Counted from the first letter of the stretch, positions 9,386 to 18,481 are shown. The stretch: DNA of 64,000 bases from JABIFK01 sp047619225 (GCA_047619225.1 JBLHJX010000004.1:1-64000); one strand, 5' to 3'. The notes: generated by a model not told the origin, from the letters alone. Numbers and translations: made by a program.

Positions 9386-10915
9386 ATGGCAAAGCGCACT
9401 GATCACTTCGATTTTTCTGGATACGATGCCGTGATTGTTGGGACGGGGTTTGGGGGGAGTGCTTGTGCCTATTCGCTGGCGAGATCGGGCATGAAAGTCT
9501 TAATGCTTGAGCGGGGTGATTGGGCACGTCGAGACAGGGGAGACTGGGATTCGCGGGCGATCCTCTTAGAGAAGTCGTACAAGGGCCCATCGGCATTGTT
9601 TGTTCAACAGTATGAAGATGCTCAGCACAAAAAGGTGCTTGAGAATGAAGTTGTGGGTGGCATGTCTGTATTTTACGGTGGTGCCTCGCTTCGGTTACGG
9701 GAAACAGACTTTGCGCGTTGGCCCATATCATATGATGAGTTGGAGCCGTTTTATACAGAGATAGAACATGCGATTGAAGTACATGGGGTTTCTGGCGTAG
9801 ATCCAAGTGAACCAAAACGATCGAAAGATTATTTGCATGCACCCATAGCGTTGACACCACCGGCGAAACGTATCTTGAAGGCAGGACAAGCGTTAGGTTT
9901 GTCGCCGTTTCAAATGCCTATGGCAATCAACTTTTCTAATCCGTTGCGAACGCTTTGTATTCGGTGTTTAACTTGTGATGGGTTTCCGTGTCAAATTGAG
10001 GCAAAAAATGATCTTACGATGACGTTGCTAAAGCAGGCACAGGATGTAGGAACAGACATTGTTGTGGGCATGCAGGTGATACGTGTGGTTGAGTCGGGGG
10101 GGAAGGCTCGTGCGGTTCTGTGTGTTGATCGGGCATCGGGAAAAGAATTTGAGATTGTGGCGCCTATTGTCATTGTGGCAGGAGGGGCCTTGCAAAGCCC
10201 CGGCATATTGTTGCGGTCGGGGCTTGATAGGTTTCCTCAGAGCGACTTGATTGGACGTTTTTTGATGCGCCATTGCAATGCGGTGATTGCAGGTGTTTTC
10301 CCCTTTCGTACAAATATTCAACGAGATTTTCATAAGCAAGTTTGCTTTACCGATTTTTACGAAGACTTTAGAGTGCGCGACAAGGTGGCGACTGGGGTGG
10401 TACAAGATATTAGCTCTCCTGATTCTGTGGTGCTCAAACACTTTGCACCCAAAGGGTTTAAAAATGCCGCTTACTTTTCTTCTAAATTTTTGCAAAATTT
10501 GTTGTGTGTGGCAGAAGACGAACCCCAATTTGAAAATACAGTGACACTGTCTTCATTGACAGACGCGTTTGGTGTTGCGCAAATGCAAGTTACGCATCAT
10601 TATTCACTGCGTGATTGTGAACGGCGTGATTATTTGGTGAGGCATGCCAAGCAGATTTTGCGCAAGGCTGGCGCATTTTTTTTTCACACCTATCAAATAG
10701 ATTCCTTCTCACATGGGGTGGGGTCTGTTCGGATGGGGTCTGATGCGGCAGACAGTGTGTTGGATCGGCATTGTCGTTTTCGTGGCATTGATAACTTGTT
10801 TGTGGTAGATGGCAGTGTGTTTCCCACATCTGGTGGTGTGAACCCGAGTCTGACCATTGCTGCCAATGCACTTCGTGTGGGTGAATACATTGCCCAGACT
10901 TTTCGGAATATATGA
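9386..10915 (+). CDS. GMC-family FAD-dependent oxidoreductase
   Basis: 509 residues. The FAD-binding Rossmann motif GTGFGGSACAYSLA lies near residue 16. The C-terminal GMC signature includes SHGVGSVRMG and GGVNPSLTIAANALR. The middle carries a Cys-rich LCIRCLTCDGFPC segment, seen in the long-chain alcohol oxidase/cholesterol oxidase branch. GMC enzymes oxidise alcohols, sugars or sterols. It sits between a membrane protein (2-base gap) and a Gfo/Idh/MocA dehydrogenase (3-base gap), consistent with a small oxidation pathway. The substrate is not predictable. Confidence 0.88.
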   Translation: MAKRTDHFDFSGYDAVIVGTGFGGSACAYSLARSGMKVLMLERGDWARRDRGDWDSRAILLEKSYKGPSALFVQQYEDAQHKKVLENEVVGGMSVFYGGASLRLRETDFARWPISYDELEPFYTEIEHAIEVHGVSGVDPSEPKRSKDYLHAPIALTPPAKRILKAGQALGLSPFQMPMAINFSNPLRTLCIRCLTCDGFPCQIEAKNDLTMTLLKQAQDVGTDIVVGMQVIRVVESGGKARAVLCVDRASGKEFEIVAPIVIVAGGALQSPGILLRSGLDRFPQSDLIGRFLMRHCNAVIAGVFPFRTNIQRDFHKQVCFTDFYEDFRVRDKVATGVVQDISSPDSVVLKHFAPKGFKNAAYFSSKFLQNLLCVAEDEPQFENTVTLSSLTDAFGVAQMQVTHHYSLRDCERRDYLVRHAKQILRKAGAFFFHTYQIDSFSHGVGSVRMGSDAADSVLDRHCRFRGIDNLFVVDGSVFPTSGGVNPSLTIAANALRVGEYIAQTFRNI

Positions 10916-10918
10916 CCC

Positions 10919-11863
10919 GTGAACCAAGATAAACTCAAAATCTGTTTGTTAGGGTGTGGCCAAATAGGGGCTCTGCATGCGCGTAATCTGGCGGGCAAAA
11001 CGGATCTGTTTTTTTGCAGCCGATCTTGGCAGAGTGCGCGTCTTTTTCAAAAGAAATTCTTGGGGCGTGGTACGTTTGCCGATTTTGATGCGGTTTTGGA
11101 AAGTGATATTGATGCGGTTATCATCGCCTCACCTCCAGAATACCATGCCGAACAAGTGATTGCTGCATTGCAAGCCAACAAAGCAGTTTTGGTTGAAAAA
11201 CCGCTTTGCATCTCACCAGAAGAAGTGAACCGAATAGAGACCGTATTGGCGCAGATTGAAAATCCCCTATTGATGGTGGCAGAGAATTATTATTATAAAC
11301 CATCCCTTGTTTATATGAAACAGATGCTTCTGTCTGGTATGCTTGGCGATTTGCAATCGGCGTCTGTTAAAAAGCTCACAAGACAGAATGCAACTGGATG
11401 GAAAAGTGCACATGGTGCTTTGTTGGAAGGGGGGATTCATTTTGTTGCTTTGATTGCCGATTTGTTTGGTGTGGCCCCTCTTGATATTGAAGCGGTATTC
11501 CCTGGGTATCGTGAGGGTGAGGCCGAACGGCATTCGGTAACTCGGCTGACATTTGCCAATCAGGCCATTGCCGAACTGCATTATTCATGGGAGACGCCGA
11601 GCTTAACAAAGGGTGTGTTTCAGCACTCTAAGATTGTGGGTTCAAAAGGATCGATTATTTTTGAGAGCAATGGCATTTATCTTTGGTATTCGGGTTCTGC
11701 ATTGCCAGTTTTTCCTGGTGTGAGAGATTTGATGGGCTATGGCGCGATGACGCAAGATTTTTTATCGTGCTTGCAAGATCGTTCTGAGCAGCCCTACTCC
11801 AACTTTGAACGGGCAAAGCGAGATTTGAATATTGTCTTTCGGGCATATAACGATTTGGGTTAG
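10919..11863 (+). CDS. Gfo/Idh/MocA-family NAD(P)-dependent oxidoreductase
   Basis: 314 residues beginning with GTG. The N terminus is a Rossmann fold (CLLGCGQIGALHARNL), followed by the family signature VLVEKPLCIS around residue 97 and an alpha/beta domain containing EGGIHFVALIADLFG. Members oxidise or epimerise sugars and cyclitols. It begins three bases after the GMC gene, and another family member follows at 12265, suggesting stepwise sugar or inositol oxidation (inference). Confidence 0.87.
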   Translation: MNQDKLKICLLGCGQIGALHARNLAGKTDLFFCSRSWQSARLFQKKFLGRGTFADFDAVLESDIDAVIIASPPEYHAEQVIAALQANKAVLVEKPLCISPEEVNRIETVLAQIENPLLMVAENYYYKPSLVYMKQMLLSGMLGDLQSASVKKLTRQNATGWKSAHGALLEGGIHFVALIADLFGVAPLDIEAVFPGYREGEAERHSVTRLTFANQAIAELHYSWETPSLTKGVFQHSKIVGSKGSIIFESNGIYLWYSGSALPVFPGVRDLMGYGAMTQDFLSCLQDRSEQPYSNFERAKRDLNIVFRAYNDLG

Positions 11864-11871
11864 GGCATGCT

Positions 11872-12240
11872 ATGAGTCGTTTGTTTTTTGGTTTGGGTGC
11901 TGGGTTCGCGTTTTTAGGTGTGATGCTGGGTGCTTTTGGTGCGCACGCACTTCGAAATAAATTGGAACCGCGTATGTTGGAGGTATTTGAAACAGGCGTG
12001 CGCTATCAGATGTATCATGCCTTTGCTTTAATTGTAACGGCTTGGGCCGTTTCACAATGGCCTGGTGGTGTAACACAAATTGCAGGCTGGTTTTTTGTTG
12101 CTGGTATCGTGGTTTTTTCCGGCAGTCTGTATGGTTTGACTTTGACGGGGATGCGTGGTTTGGGGGCCATCACGCCTTTGGGAGGCTTGATGTTTTTAGC
12201 TGGTTGGTTGTGTTTGGTGTGGGCTGCGATTAAATCATGA
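11872..12240 (+). CDS. DUF423 small membrane protein (YgdD-like)
   Basis: 122 residues with four predicted membrane helices. The N terminus reads GAGFAFLGVMLGAFGAHALR and the middle has RYQMYHAFALI, both characteristic of DUF423. Function is not established. It lies eight bases after a Gfo/Idh/MocA gene, in the same direction as the next one. Confidence 0.85.
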   Translation: MSRLFFGLGAGFAFLGVMLGAFGAHALRNKLEPRMLEVFETGVRYQMYHAFALIVTAWAVSQWPGGVTQIAGWFFVAGIVVFSGSLYGLTLTGMRGLGAITPLGGLMFLAGWLCLVWAAIKS

Positions 12241-12264
12241 ATGGTGATATTGGGGGACTGTTTT

Positions 12265-13389
12265 ATGTCTGTTTTAGAACGATTGAATGTAGGCATTGTG
12301 GGTGCCGCAGGGCGAGGGGCAAGTTTTCGCACAGCATTTGAAGCGCAAGATGTGGCAAAAATTCATGCGGTGTGCGATGTGCGGGCGGACGAATTAGAAG
12401 GTGCTGCTGAACGGCTGGGCGCTCAGGAAAAGTACACGGACTATGAAACCATGTTGTGCCATTCTGAGTTGGATGCGGTTGTGATTGGTACGCCGATGCC
12501 TTTTCATGCGCCTCAGGCCATTGCTGCTTTGTCACAGAATATTCATGTTTTGAGTGAGGTCACTGCTGCCGTTTCTATTGAGGAATGTCAAGATCTGGTG
12601 CAGGCCGCTACCTCATCATCTGCGATTTACATGATGGCAGAAAATTACACCTACACGAAACCCAATGTGTTGGTCAAAGAATTGGTACGCCAGGGTTTGT
12701 TTGGCGAGGTATATTATGGTGATGGGGAATATGTTCACGAACTCAAAGAGTTGAATGAGATTACCAAATGGCGTCGGAAGTGGCAGACGGGCATTGATGG
12801 GGTCACTTATTGCACGCACAGTTTAGGGCCCATCTTGCAGTGGATGCCACAAGATCGGGTTGTACGCGTCTGTTGTGAGGGCAGTGGGCATCACTACGAA
12901 GACCCACGGGGCGATAAGTATGAGAATCAAGATTCGTGTGTGATGTTGTGCAAGATGGCCAGCGGTGGACTTGTGAAAATTAGGGTTGATATGTTGTCAG
13001 AACGACCGCATTCGATGACAAATTATCAGCTTCAGGGCACCAAAGGGTGTTATGAGTCTGCACGCAGTCGGGGAGAGACGCATCGCATTTGGTTAGCGGA
13101 TCTTTGTGAAGATCGAAATACATGGATGGATTTGATGGATTTGGAAGCCGACTATATGCCTGACCTATGGCGCAACCCGCCTGAAGCAGCGTTAAATGCT
13201 GGGCATGGTGGGGGTGACTTTTTTGAAGTTTTGGATTTTGTGAAAAGTGTTACGGGCGAGCAGGCTTGTCCTATTGGTATTCATGAAGCTATGGATATGA
13301 CATTGCCTGGGCTTGTGAGCCAACAATCGGTTTTACAAAATGGGAACTGGTTGGACGTTCCCGATTCTCGAAGTTGGATTAAGGGTTGA
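12265..13389 (+). CDS. Gfo/Idh/MocA-family oxidoreductase
   Basis: About 374 residues. A Rossmann start (NVGIVGAAGRGASFRTAFE) is followed by a variant signature, HVLSEVTAAVSIEE, where the usual EKP is replaced by EVT. MMAENYTYTKPNVLVKELV and GVTYCTHSLGPILQWM follow. The EVT variant occurs in predicted glycosidase- or hydrolase-like members of the family. An in-frame ATG at 12241 directly follows the DUF423 stop; ATG 12265 matches family starts better. It overlaps the following kinase gene by one base. Confidence 0.85.
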   Translation: MSVLERLNVGIVGAAGRGASFRTAFEAQDVAKIHAVCDVRADELEGAAERLGAQEKYTDYETMLCHSELDAVVIGTPMPFHAPQAIAALSQNIHVLSEVTAAVSIEECQDLVQAATSSSAIYMMAENYTYTKPNVLVKELVRQGLFGEVYYGDGEYVHELKELNEITKWRRKWQTGIDGVTYCTHSLGPILQWMPQDRVVRVCCEGSGHHYEDPRGDKYENQDSCVMLCKMASGGLVKIRVDMLSERPHSMTNYQLQGTKGCYESARSRGETHRIWLADLCEDRNTWMDLMDLEADYMPDLWRNPPEAALNAGHGGGDFFEVLDFVKSVTGEQACPIGIHEAMDMTLPGLVSQQSVLQNGNWLDVPDSRSWIKG

Positions 13390-14876
13390 TGGTTATGGGA
13401 CTATTAGATGCGGTTGATCTGTCGCAGAAGTTATCAAAAGAAGATTATGATGCCTCAATGGAAGCGTTGGAGATTAATATGGGGCAACTTCAGCGCCAAG
13501 CACATGAGATGAATGTGCCCATTACCCTTATTTTTGAAGGGTGGGGTGCTGCAGGAAAAGGTCGGTTGATCAATGAGCTTTTGCTGACACTTGACCCGCG
13601 TGGGGTAAAGGTGCATTCAACTTTGGCACCTAATCCGGAAGAATTTTACCGACCCTTTTTGTGGCGCTTTTGGACAAAAATTCCTAAAAAAGGTCGCATG
13701 GCCATTTATGACCGAAGTTGGTATAGTCGATTCATTGTTGAAAAAATGGATCCTATGATGGAGAGATTGCCTGTTAAGAAGGCATATGATGAAGTGAATT
13801 GTTTCGAGCGACAGTTGACAGACGATGGTCATATCATTATTAAATTCTTTTTGCATATCTCTCGTGGGGAGCAGAAGATAAGATTTAAGAAACTGCAGAA
13901 AAACCCAATGACGGCTTGGCGGGTTACAGATTATGATTGGAAGAAGCACGCGCAATATGATACATATCAAGAAACCATAGAAGAAATGCTTGCCCGCACC
14001 GACAGTGAACATGCACCTTGGCATGTTGTGCCATCTCAGAATTGGCGATTTGCTGGGATGACAGTTTTTGAGACGATTATTGATGAAATGGGCAGACAGC
14101 TTAGGAAGCGAGAAGAAGCTAAGCAGGCTCCTGCGATTCAATTAAAGCCTAGGTCGAAGTCTTTGTTGGATTCGGCTGACTTATCTAAGGCACTCACGCG
14201 GGCGCAATATGACCGTCAACGCAAGATCTATCAACAGCGGCTTTGGGAGCTTGAGCATGAAGTCTATTTGCGACGTTTGTCTGTGGTGATGATCTATGAA
14301 GGGTGGGATGCGGCAGGCAAGGGGGGCAATATCAAACGGTTGGTGCGTCGCATGGATCCGCGTGGGTATGAAGTGATTCCGATTGCAGCGCCCAATGATG
14401 TTGAATTGGCACATCATTATTTATGGCGGTTTTGGATGAAGATGCCTAAGGCTGGGCATTTTGCAATATTTGACCGGTCGTGGTATGGACGTGTTTTGGT
14501 GGAACGGGTTGAGGGCTTTGCAGAAGAGAACGAGTGGAAACGAGCCTACCAAGAGATTAATGAGATGGAGGAGATGCTGGCCAACCATGGTGCTTTGATC
14601 TTTAAGTTTTGGGTTGATGTTGACTCGGATGAGCAATTGAAACGTTTTAAAGATCGCGAAAAAACACCCGCTAAGTTGTGGAAAATCACGGATGACGATT
14701 GGCGTAATCGAGAAAAATGGGGGCAATATCGGGAAGCTGTTGATGATATGTTATTTCACACACATACTTCCTACGCGCCCTGGACAATTGTAGAATCCAA
14801 TAACAAAATGTATGCGCGAATTAAGGCGATGAAGACGGTTGTAAAGGCATTGGAAAAACACCTCATTACACGGTGA
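13389..14876 (+). CDS. Tandem-domain polyphosphate kinase 2 (polyphosphate:AMP phosphotransferase-like)
   Basis: About 495 residues made of two PPK2 domains. Each has a Walker A-type loop (GWGAAGKG near residue 50, GWDAAGKG near residue 305) and a Walker B/lid segment (YDRSWYSRF and FDRSWYGRV). Two-domain PPK2 proteins of this length are usually class II enzymes that phosphorylate AMP with polyphosphate. Both domains appear to keep their P-loop. The stop of the previous gene (TGA) overlaps ATG 13389; ATG 13395 is an alternative with better spacing from AAGGG. Confidence 0.88.
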   Translation: MVMGLLDAVDLSQKLSKEDYDASMEALEINMGQLQRQAHEMNVPITLIFEGWGAAGKGRLINELLLTLDPRGVKVHSTLAPNPEEFYRPFLWRFWTKIPKKGRMAIYDRSWYSRFIVEKMDPMMERLPVKKAYDEVNCFERQLTDDGHIIIKFFLHISRGEQKIRFKKLQKNPMTAWRVTDYDWKKHAQYDTYQETIEEMLARTDSEHAPWHVVPSQNWRFAGMTVFETIIDEMGRQLRKREEAKQAPAIQLKPRSKSLLDSADLSKALTRAQYDRQRKIYQQRLWELEHEVYLRRLSVVMIYEGWDAAGKGGNIKRLVRRMDPRGYEVIPIAAPNDVELAHHYLWRFWMKMPKAGHFAIFDRSWYGRVLVERVEGFAEENEWKRAYQEINEMEEMLANHGALIFKFWVDVDSDEQLKRFKDREKTPAKLWKITDDDWRNREKWGQYREAVDDMLFHTHTSYAPWTIVESNNKMYARIKAMKTVVKALEKHLITR

Positions 14877-14883
14877 TAGATAT

Positions 14884-16002
14884 ATGATAGAAATTGTAAC
14901 GCAACCCGAAAAGATCGGCATTTCTGAAGAAAAGTTTTCAGAGGCGATGGCATTGTTAAACAATACGGTGGCAGATGGGCAGTTGATGGGGGCCGTGATG
15001 CAGGTGGCTCGCAATGGCAAGGCTTTGCCGGTTGTTGCGGTTGGTCAGAGAGAGCTGAGGGAAGGAGGTGAGCCCGTTGAACAGGATACCCTTTTCCTGA
15101 TAGCATCGATTACCAAGCCCGTTGTTTGTGCCGCGGTGATGAAGCTGATTGAGCAAGGGCGATTGTGTTTGGATGATCGGGCATCGGATTATTTGCCTCA
15201 GTTTGGAAACCGAGGCAAAGATGCGATTTTGTTGCGGCATTTGTTGACTCATACGTCAGGATTGCCCGATATGTTGCCCGATAACCAATCCCTTCGGCAA
15301 ACACATCAGCCCCTTTCTATTTTTGTAGATAAAATGTGTGATTTGGATTTGCTGTTTGAGCCAGGCACGAACATTTCTTATCAAAGTTGTGGCATTGCGA
15401 TTTTAAGTGCTGTTGTTGAGAAATTAGAAGGGCGCCCGATGCCTGAGATATTGAAGTCTCAGTTTTTCGATCCTTTGGGTTTGGCTGATTCTTCCTTGGG
15501 TAAACAGATGGGTCGCACAGATCGTATTTCCGAAATTAAGATCCCTAAGGGTGGCGATGGTGGTGGCGGTGGAACGGATTGGGATTGGAATTCGGACTAC
15601 TGGCATGGCTTTGGGGCACCGTGGGGAGGGATGTTTACGACCGCAACCGATTTGACCACGCTGTGTCAGATGTTTTTGAATGGGGGAAGTTGGAAGGGCG
15701 TGCGTGTATTGGGTGAAGCGACTGTAAGGGCTATGACTCAGGATCAAACACGTGAGATGCCTGATCTACCTGCAAGTGGAAAATTGCGTTATCGGTGGGG
15801 ACTGGGATGGCGGTTGCGAGATGCTGGTTTGTATGGCGACTTGGTATCACCACGAACATTTGGGCATGGTGGGGCAACTGGAACGGTTGCTTGGATGGAC
15901 CCTGAATCGGGTGTGAGCTTTGTGTTACTGACGAATCAGGCGGATGCAGCGAAAATTTTACGACCCAGGTTGTCGAATGTCATTGCGAGTGCGGTTTTGT
16001 AA
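14884..16002 (+). CDS. Serine beta-lactamase-fold hydrolase (class C/esterase-like)
   Basis: 372 residues with the SxxK motif as SITK (about residue 77), LLTHTSGLPD, a YQS segment in place of the YxN motif, and HGGATG near the C terminus in place of KTG. This pattern is typical of beta-lactamase-family esterases and peptidases rather than true beta-lactamases. No signal peptide is visible, so it is probably cytoplasmic. It begins seven bases after the PPK2 gene and ends just before a strong bidirectional terminator. Confidence 0.85.
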   Translation: MIEIVTQPEKIGISEEKFSEAMALLNNTVADGQLMGAVMQVARNGKALPVVAVGQRELREGGEPVEQDTLFLIASITKPVVCAAVMKLIEQGRLCLDDRASDYLPQFGNRGKDAILLRHLLTHTSGLPDMLPDNQSLRQTHQPLSIFVDKMCDLDLLFEPGTNISYQSCGIAILSAVVEKLEGRPMPEILKSQFFDPLGLADSSLGKQMGRTDRISEIKIPKGGDGGGGGTDWDWNSDYWHGFGAPWGGMFTTATDLTTLCQMFLNGGSWKGVRVLGEATVRAMTQDQTREMPDLPASGKLRYRWGLGWRLRDAGLYGDLVSPRTFGHGGATGTVAWMDPESGVSFVLLTNQADAAKILRPRLSNVIASAVL

Positions 16003-16108
16003 AAGTAGGTCACTTCTGACATCTATGATAGGTTTGATCCTTGATGTATTGATTTTGAATGTTGAGAACGGTCTTGTTGGATGCGATTTCGGTAGAGATT
16101 TTTAGAGA

Positions 16109-16144
16109 AAAGGGGCAGATGCTAAAGCATCTGCCCCTTTTTTT
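16109..16144 (+). terminator. Bidirectional terminator between convergent genes
   Basis: A perfect 14-bp stem (AAAGGGGCAGATGC and complement) with a TAAA loop ends in a T run on the + strand and has an A run on its 5' side. It can therefore serve the hydrolase gene and the convergent prs gene. Confidence 0.9.
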
Positions 16145-16154
16145 GGCTGTTCGA

Positions 16155-17129
16155 TTATCCTTCTACTTTCGCGTTGGCGAAGAGATTGCTTACCGATTCG
16201 TCATTATTGATGCGGCGGATCGATTCGGCGAGGATGGGGGCAATAGAAAGGGCCTTGATTTTGCCATTTAGAGCATGTTTGGGCAGTGGAATGGAATTGG
16301 CAACAATCAGCTCTGAGATCACAGAATTTTCGATGCGGTCAATGGCTGGGCCTGCCAAAACAGGGTGAACGATGACGGCATTAATTTCAAGTGCGCCTTT
16401 GTCTCGGAGGACCGATGCGGCTTCGGTGAGTGAGCCGCCCGTTGAAATGAGGTCGTCGATAATCACGACGTTTTTGCCTTTGACATCGCCAATGACGTTT
16501 AGAATTTCTGTCTTCTGGCCACTCCATCGACGTTTGTCTACAATGGCCAATGGCGCACCGAGAAGCTCTGCGTATGCCCGGGCCATTTTGATGCCCCCTT
16601 CATCGGGGGATACCACGACGAGATTTTCCATCTTTTTTTTAAGGAGATATTCAACAAAAATGTTGATGGAGTAGAGATGGTCGACAGGGATATCAAAAAA
16701 ACCTTGAATCTGGTTGGAGTGCAAGTCTAGGCTGAGTACTCGGCGTGCCCCTGCTGTGTAAATCATATTGGCAACGAGTTTGGCGGTAATGGGTACTCTT
16801 GGGCGGTCTTTGCGGTCTTGCCGGGCATACCCATAATAGGGCAGCACTGCGGTGATGCGTCGGGCAGAGGCTCGACGGGCTGCATCGGTAAGTATCAGAA
16901 GTTCCATCAATGCGTCGTTGGGGTTGACACCTTCTTCTTCGTTTGTACAAATGGGCTGCACGATGAAGATGTCGCATCCACGTACGTTTTCATCAATTTG
17001 TACTTGTGTTTCCCCACCCGGAAATCGGCCCACAACTGCTTGCCCTAACTCCATGTCGAGAATGTTGCAAATTTCTTGGGCGAGTGGCCGATTGGTATTG
17101 CCTGTAAAAACTTTGAGATCATAACCCAC
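16155..17129 (-). CDS. prs: Ribose-phosphate pyrophosphokinase
   Basis: 324 residues. It makes PRPP from ribose 5-phosphate and ATP for nucleotide and histidine synthesis. Visible signatures are GRFPGGETQVQIDENVRG, the DRKDRPRVPITAKLVA loop, SLDLHSNQIQGFF and the PRPP-binding VVIIDDLISTGGSL. The start was set at GTG 17129, with AGGAAGGA seven bases upstream; this gives the usual family length, while the frame stays open to 17213. Histidine genes lie directly upstream, a sensible pairing because HisG uses PRPP. Confidence 0.95.
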   Translation of the reverse strand: MGYDLKVFTGNTNRPLAQEICNILDMELGQAVVGRFPGGETQVQIDENVRGCDIFIVQPICTNEEEGVNPNDALMELLILTDAARRASARRITAVLPYYGYARQDRKDRPRVPITAKLVANMIYTAGARRVLSLDLHSNQIQGFFDIPVDHLYSINIFVEYLLKKKMENLVVVSPDEGGIKMARAYAELLGAPLAIVDKRRWSGQKTEILNVIGDVKGKNVVIIDDLISTGGSLTEAASVLRDKGALEINAVIVHPVLAGPAIDRIENSVISELIVANSIPLPKHALNGKIKALSIAPILAESIRRINNDESVSNLFANAKVEG

Positions 17130-17234
17130 GTGTGATTCCTTCCTCTGATCAGATACCATCTGTCTTTCCCCGATTTGCGGGTTCAATATATAACGAGGTA
17201 CCCGTTCGATCAACTGAGAATTTTGGGGAGAAAG

Positions 17235-17645
17235 TTATAGCACAACGGCATTGAGGCTCATAACGACAATATCGGTTGCGCCAAGGGTTCGGAGTTGGAT
17301 CAATAGTTCGGCTGTGCGCGATTTGGGTATGACGGTTTCGATTGCGAATGCCTGGTCTGAAAGTAGACTGACCGTTGGCGAGCGCATGGCAGGTAACATT
17401 TTTATCACCCGTTCTTTCAACTGTGGATCTATGTTGCGTTTGATCATCTGGTGTCTATCTGCTTCGAGCCCCCCGTTAAGAAGATCACCAAAGGCGATCA
17501 GTTCGGGAATGGTTTCACGGGCAATGAGCATTGTGGGTGTGATGAGTAACTCATCGACAATTTTCAAATATTGTTTTGGGATCTGTAAATGTGAGGGTGC
17601 TGTTTTGAATGCTGCGATAATAACACCCATATCGGCTTTGATCAT
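17235..17645 (-). CDS. Stand-alone HisG C-terminal (regulatory) region
   Basis: Up to 136 residues. The last 75 match the PII-like C-terminal domain of long-form ATP phosphoribosyltransferase (LPAMRSPTVSLLSDQAFAIE, then LGATDIVVMSLNAVVL). The 40 or so before resemble the end of the HisG catalytic domain (IVDELLITPTMLIA). No catalytic HisG portion is encoded upstream; that space is hisI in another frame. The start is uncertain: ATG 17645 and 17630 overlap hisI, while ATG 17531 would avoid overlap but cut a conserved helix. It may be a truncated gene or a separate regulatory subunit. Confidence 0.7.
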   Translation of the reverse strand: MIKADMGVIIAAFKTAPSHLQIPKQYLKIVDELLITPTMLIARETIPELIAFGDLLNGGLEADRHQMIKRNIDPQLKERVIKMLPAMRSPTVSLLSDQAFAIETVIPKSRTAELLIQLRTLGATDIVVMSLNAVVL

Positions 17646-17991
17646 TTTCCTTGGTGTGACACGATCCGCCACCCTTGAGGCGCACGATGTATAACAACGA
17701 ATTTTGTTCACAATTGACGCGCACATCTATGAGTTCGAGCACATCGCCCGATGTGGCACCTTTGATCCACAATTCGTTGCGTGACGTGCTCCAAAATGTG
17801 GCCACGCGATTTTCAAGTGTGTATTGCAATGCCAATTCATTCACATAGCCTATGAGTAAGACGGCTTTGCTGTCAACATCTTGTACGGCAACAGGAATAA
17901 CGGGATGATCGGTCTGGGCGACTTTTGTTAGCTTTTTAAAATCGAGATGCAGTTCTTGGCCTTCTTCGAGTTGGTGATGATCAATTGCCAC
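17551..17991 (-). CDS. hisI: Phosphoribosyl-AMP cyclohydrolase
   Basis: 146 residues. The enzyme opens the purine ring of phosphoribosyl-AMP in histidine synthesis. The signature FWSTSRNELWIKGATSGDVL is followed by VRVNC, GGSCHTK and YGCYYR, which supply the three cysteines expected to hold zinc. The segment between the last two is a few residues longer than usual. The GTG start at 17991 has AAAGGAG six bases upstream. Its 3' end overlaps the HisG C-terminal ORF in another frame. Confidence 0.88.
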   Translation of the reverse strand: MAIDHHQLEEGQELHLDFKKLTKVAQTDHPVIPVAVQDVDSKAVLLIGYVNELALQYTLENRVATFWSTSRNELWIKGATSGDVLELIDVRVNCEQNSLLYIVRLKGGGSCHTKENDQSRYGCYYRSIQNSTLTFTDPKTIFENCR

Positions 17992-18038
17992 GATGGGCTC
18001 CTTTGTAAGGTGTGAGACGTAAGAAGAAAGATTTGTGG

Positions 18039-18170
18039 TCAGGTACAGAGTTCACCTTTGAAAATGGTGACTGCTTGACCGCTGATGTAAATTCTGTCGC
18101 CGGCAAGGCGTAAAAAAAGCTCGCCTTTGCGCTTGGATATTTGATGGGCAATAAGTTCGGTTTTAACCAT
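18039..18170 (-). pseudogene. Short ORF resembling the C-terminal end of PhzF-family epimerase
   Basis: A 43-residue frame reading RKGELFLRLAGDRIYISGQA and then VTIFKGEL, which looks like the last strand pair of PhzF/diaminopimelate-epimerase-fold proteins. The remaining 240 or so residues of that family are absent. It sits just upstream of hisI and downstream of a terminator. It is most likely a remnant, but could be a short expressed peptide. Confidence 0.5.
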
Positions 18171-18183
18171 TTGAAAACAAAAA

Positions 18184-18214
18184 AAGCCCGCTGTCGGTAT
18201 GCGACAGCGGGCTT
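18184..18214 (-). terminator. Intrinsic terminator (minus strand)
   Basis: A 13-bp perfect stem (AAGCCCGCTGTCG and complement) with a 5-nt loop is followed on the minus strand by a T7 run. It would end transcripts coming from the small ORF region at 18.2-18.4 kb. Confidence 0.85.
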
Positions 18215-18229
18215 AAAACATAAGGGTCA

Positions 18230-18378
18230 TTAAATCAGATCTTCACCGCCGAGCGCATAAGAAAAAACATCATATGATGATGCATATGATGGGCGGTATG
18301 CGCAGACGTATTTGCAGACAGGACGCATTTTGCGTTCTGAACATTTACATTGCCCATGTCTTTTTGGAATACGGTCAT
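18230..18378 (-). CDS. Candidate small gene, two overlapping frames (Cys-rich peptide or 47-aa peptide)
   Basis: A short segment between a candidate ribosome site (GGAT) and a strong terminator. One frame starts at ATG 18378 (MTVFQKDMG) and runs 47 residues with an odd His/Met-rich end. The overlapping frame lacks a nearby ATG but encodes a more protein-like sequence with CKC, VCKYVC and a Tyr/Ser-rich tail ending ALGGEDLI. I cannot decide between them. A single-base error or frameshift near 18355 would join the good start to the Cys-rich frame. No family is recognised. Confidence 0.35.
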
Positions 18379-18481
18379 TGTTAAATCCTAAGTTATTTGC
18401 GTTGGTGAAGAAAATAGACAGGTTGGGTGCTGGCGTCAAGGGGTTTTTTAAAAAGCATGCAAATGGTCAATGAAATTTGGC

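Noticed and set aside
14884..16002. Antibiotic-resistance beta-lactamase
   Set aside because: There is no visible signal peptide, YQS replaces YxN and HGG replaces KTG, which is usual in esterase- or peptidase-like members.
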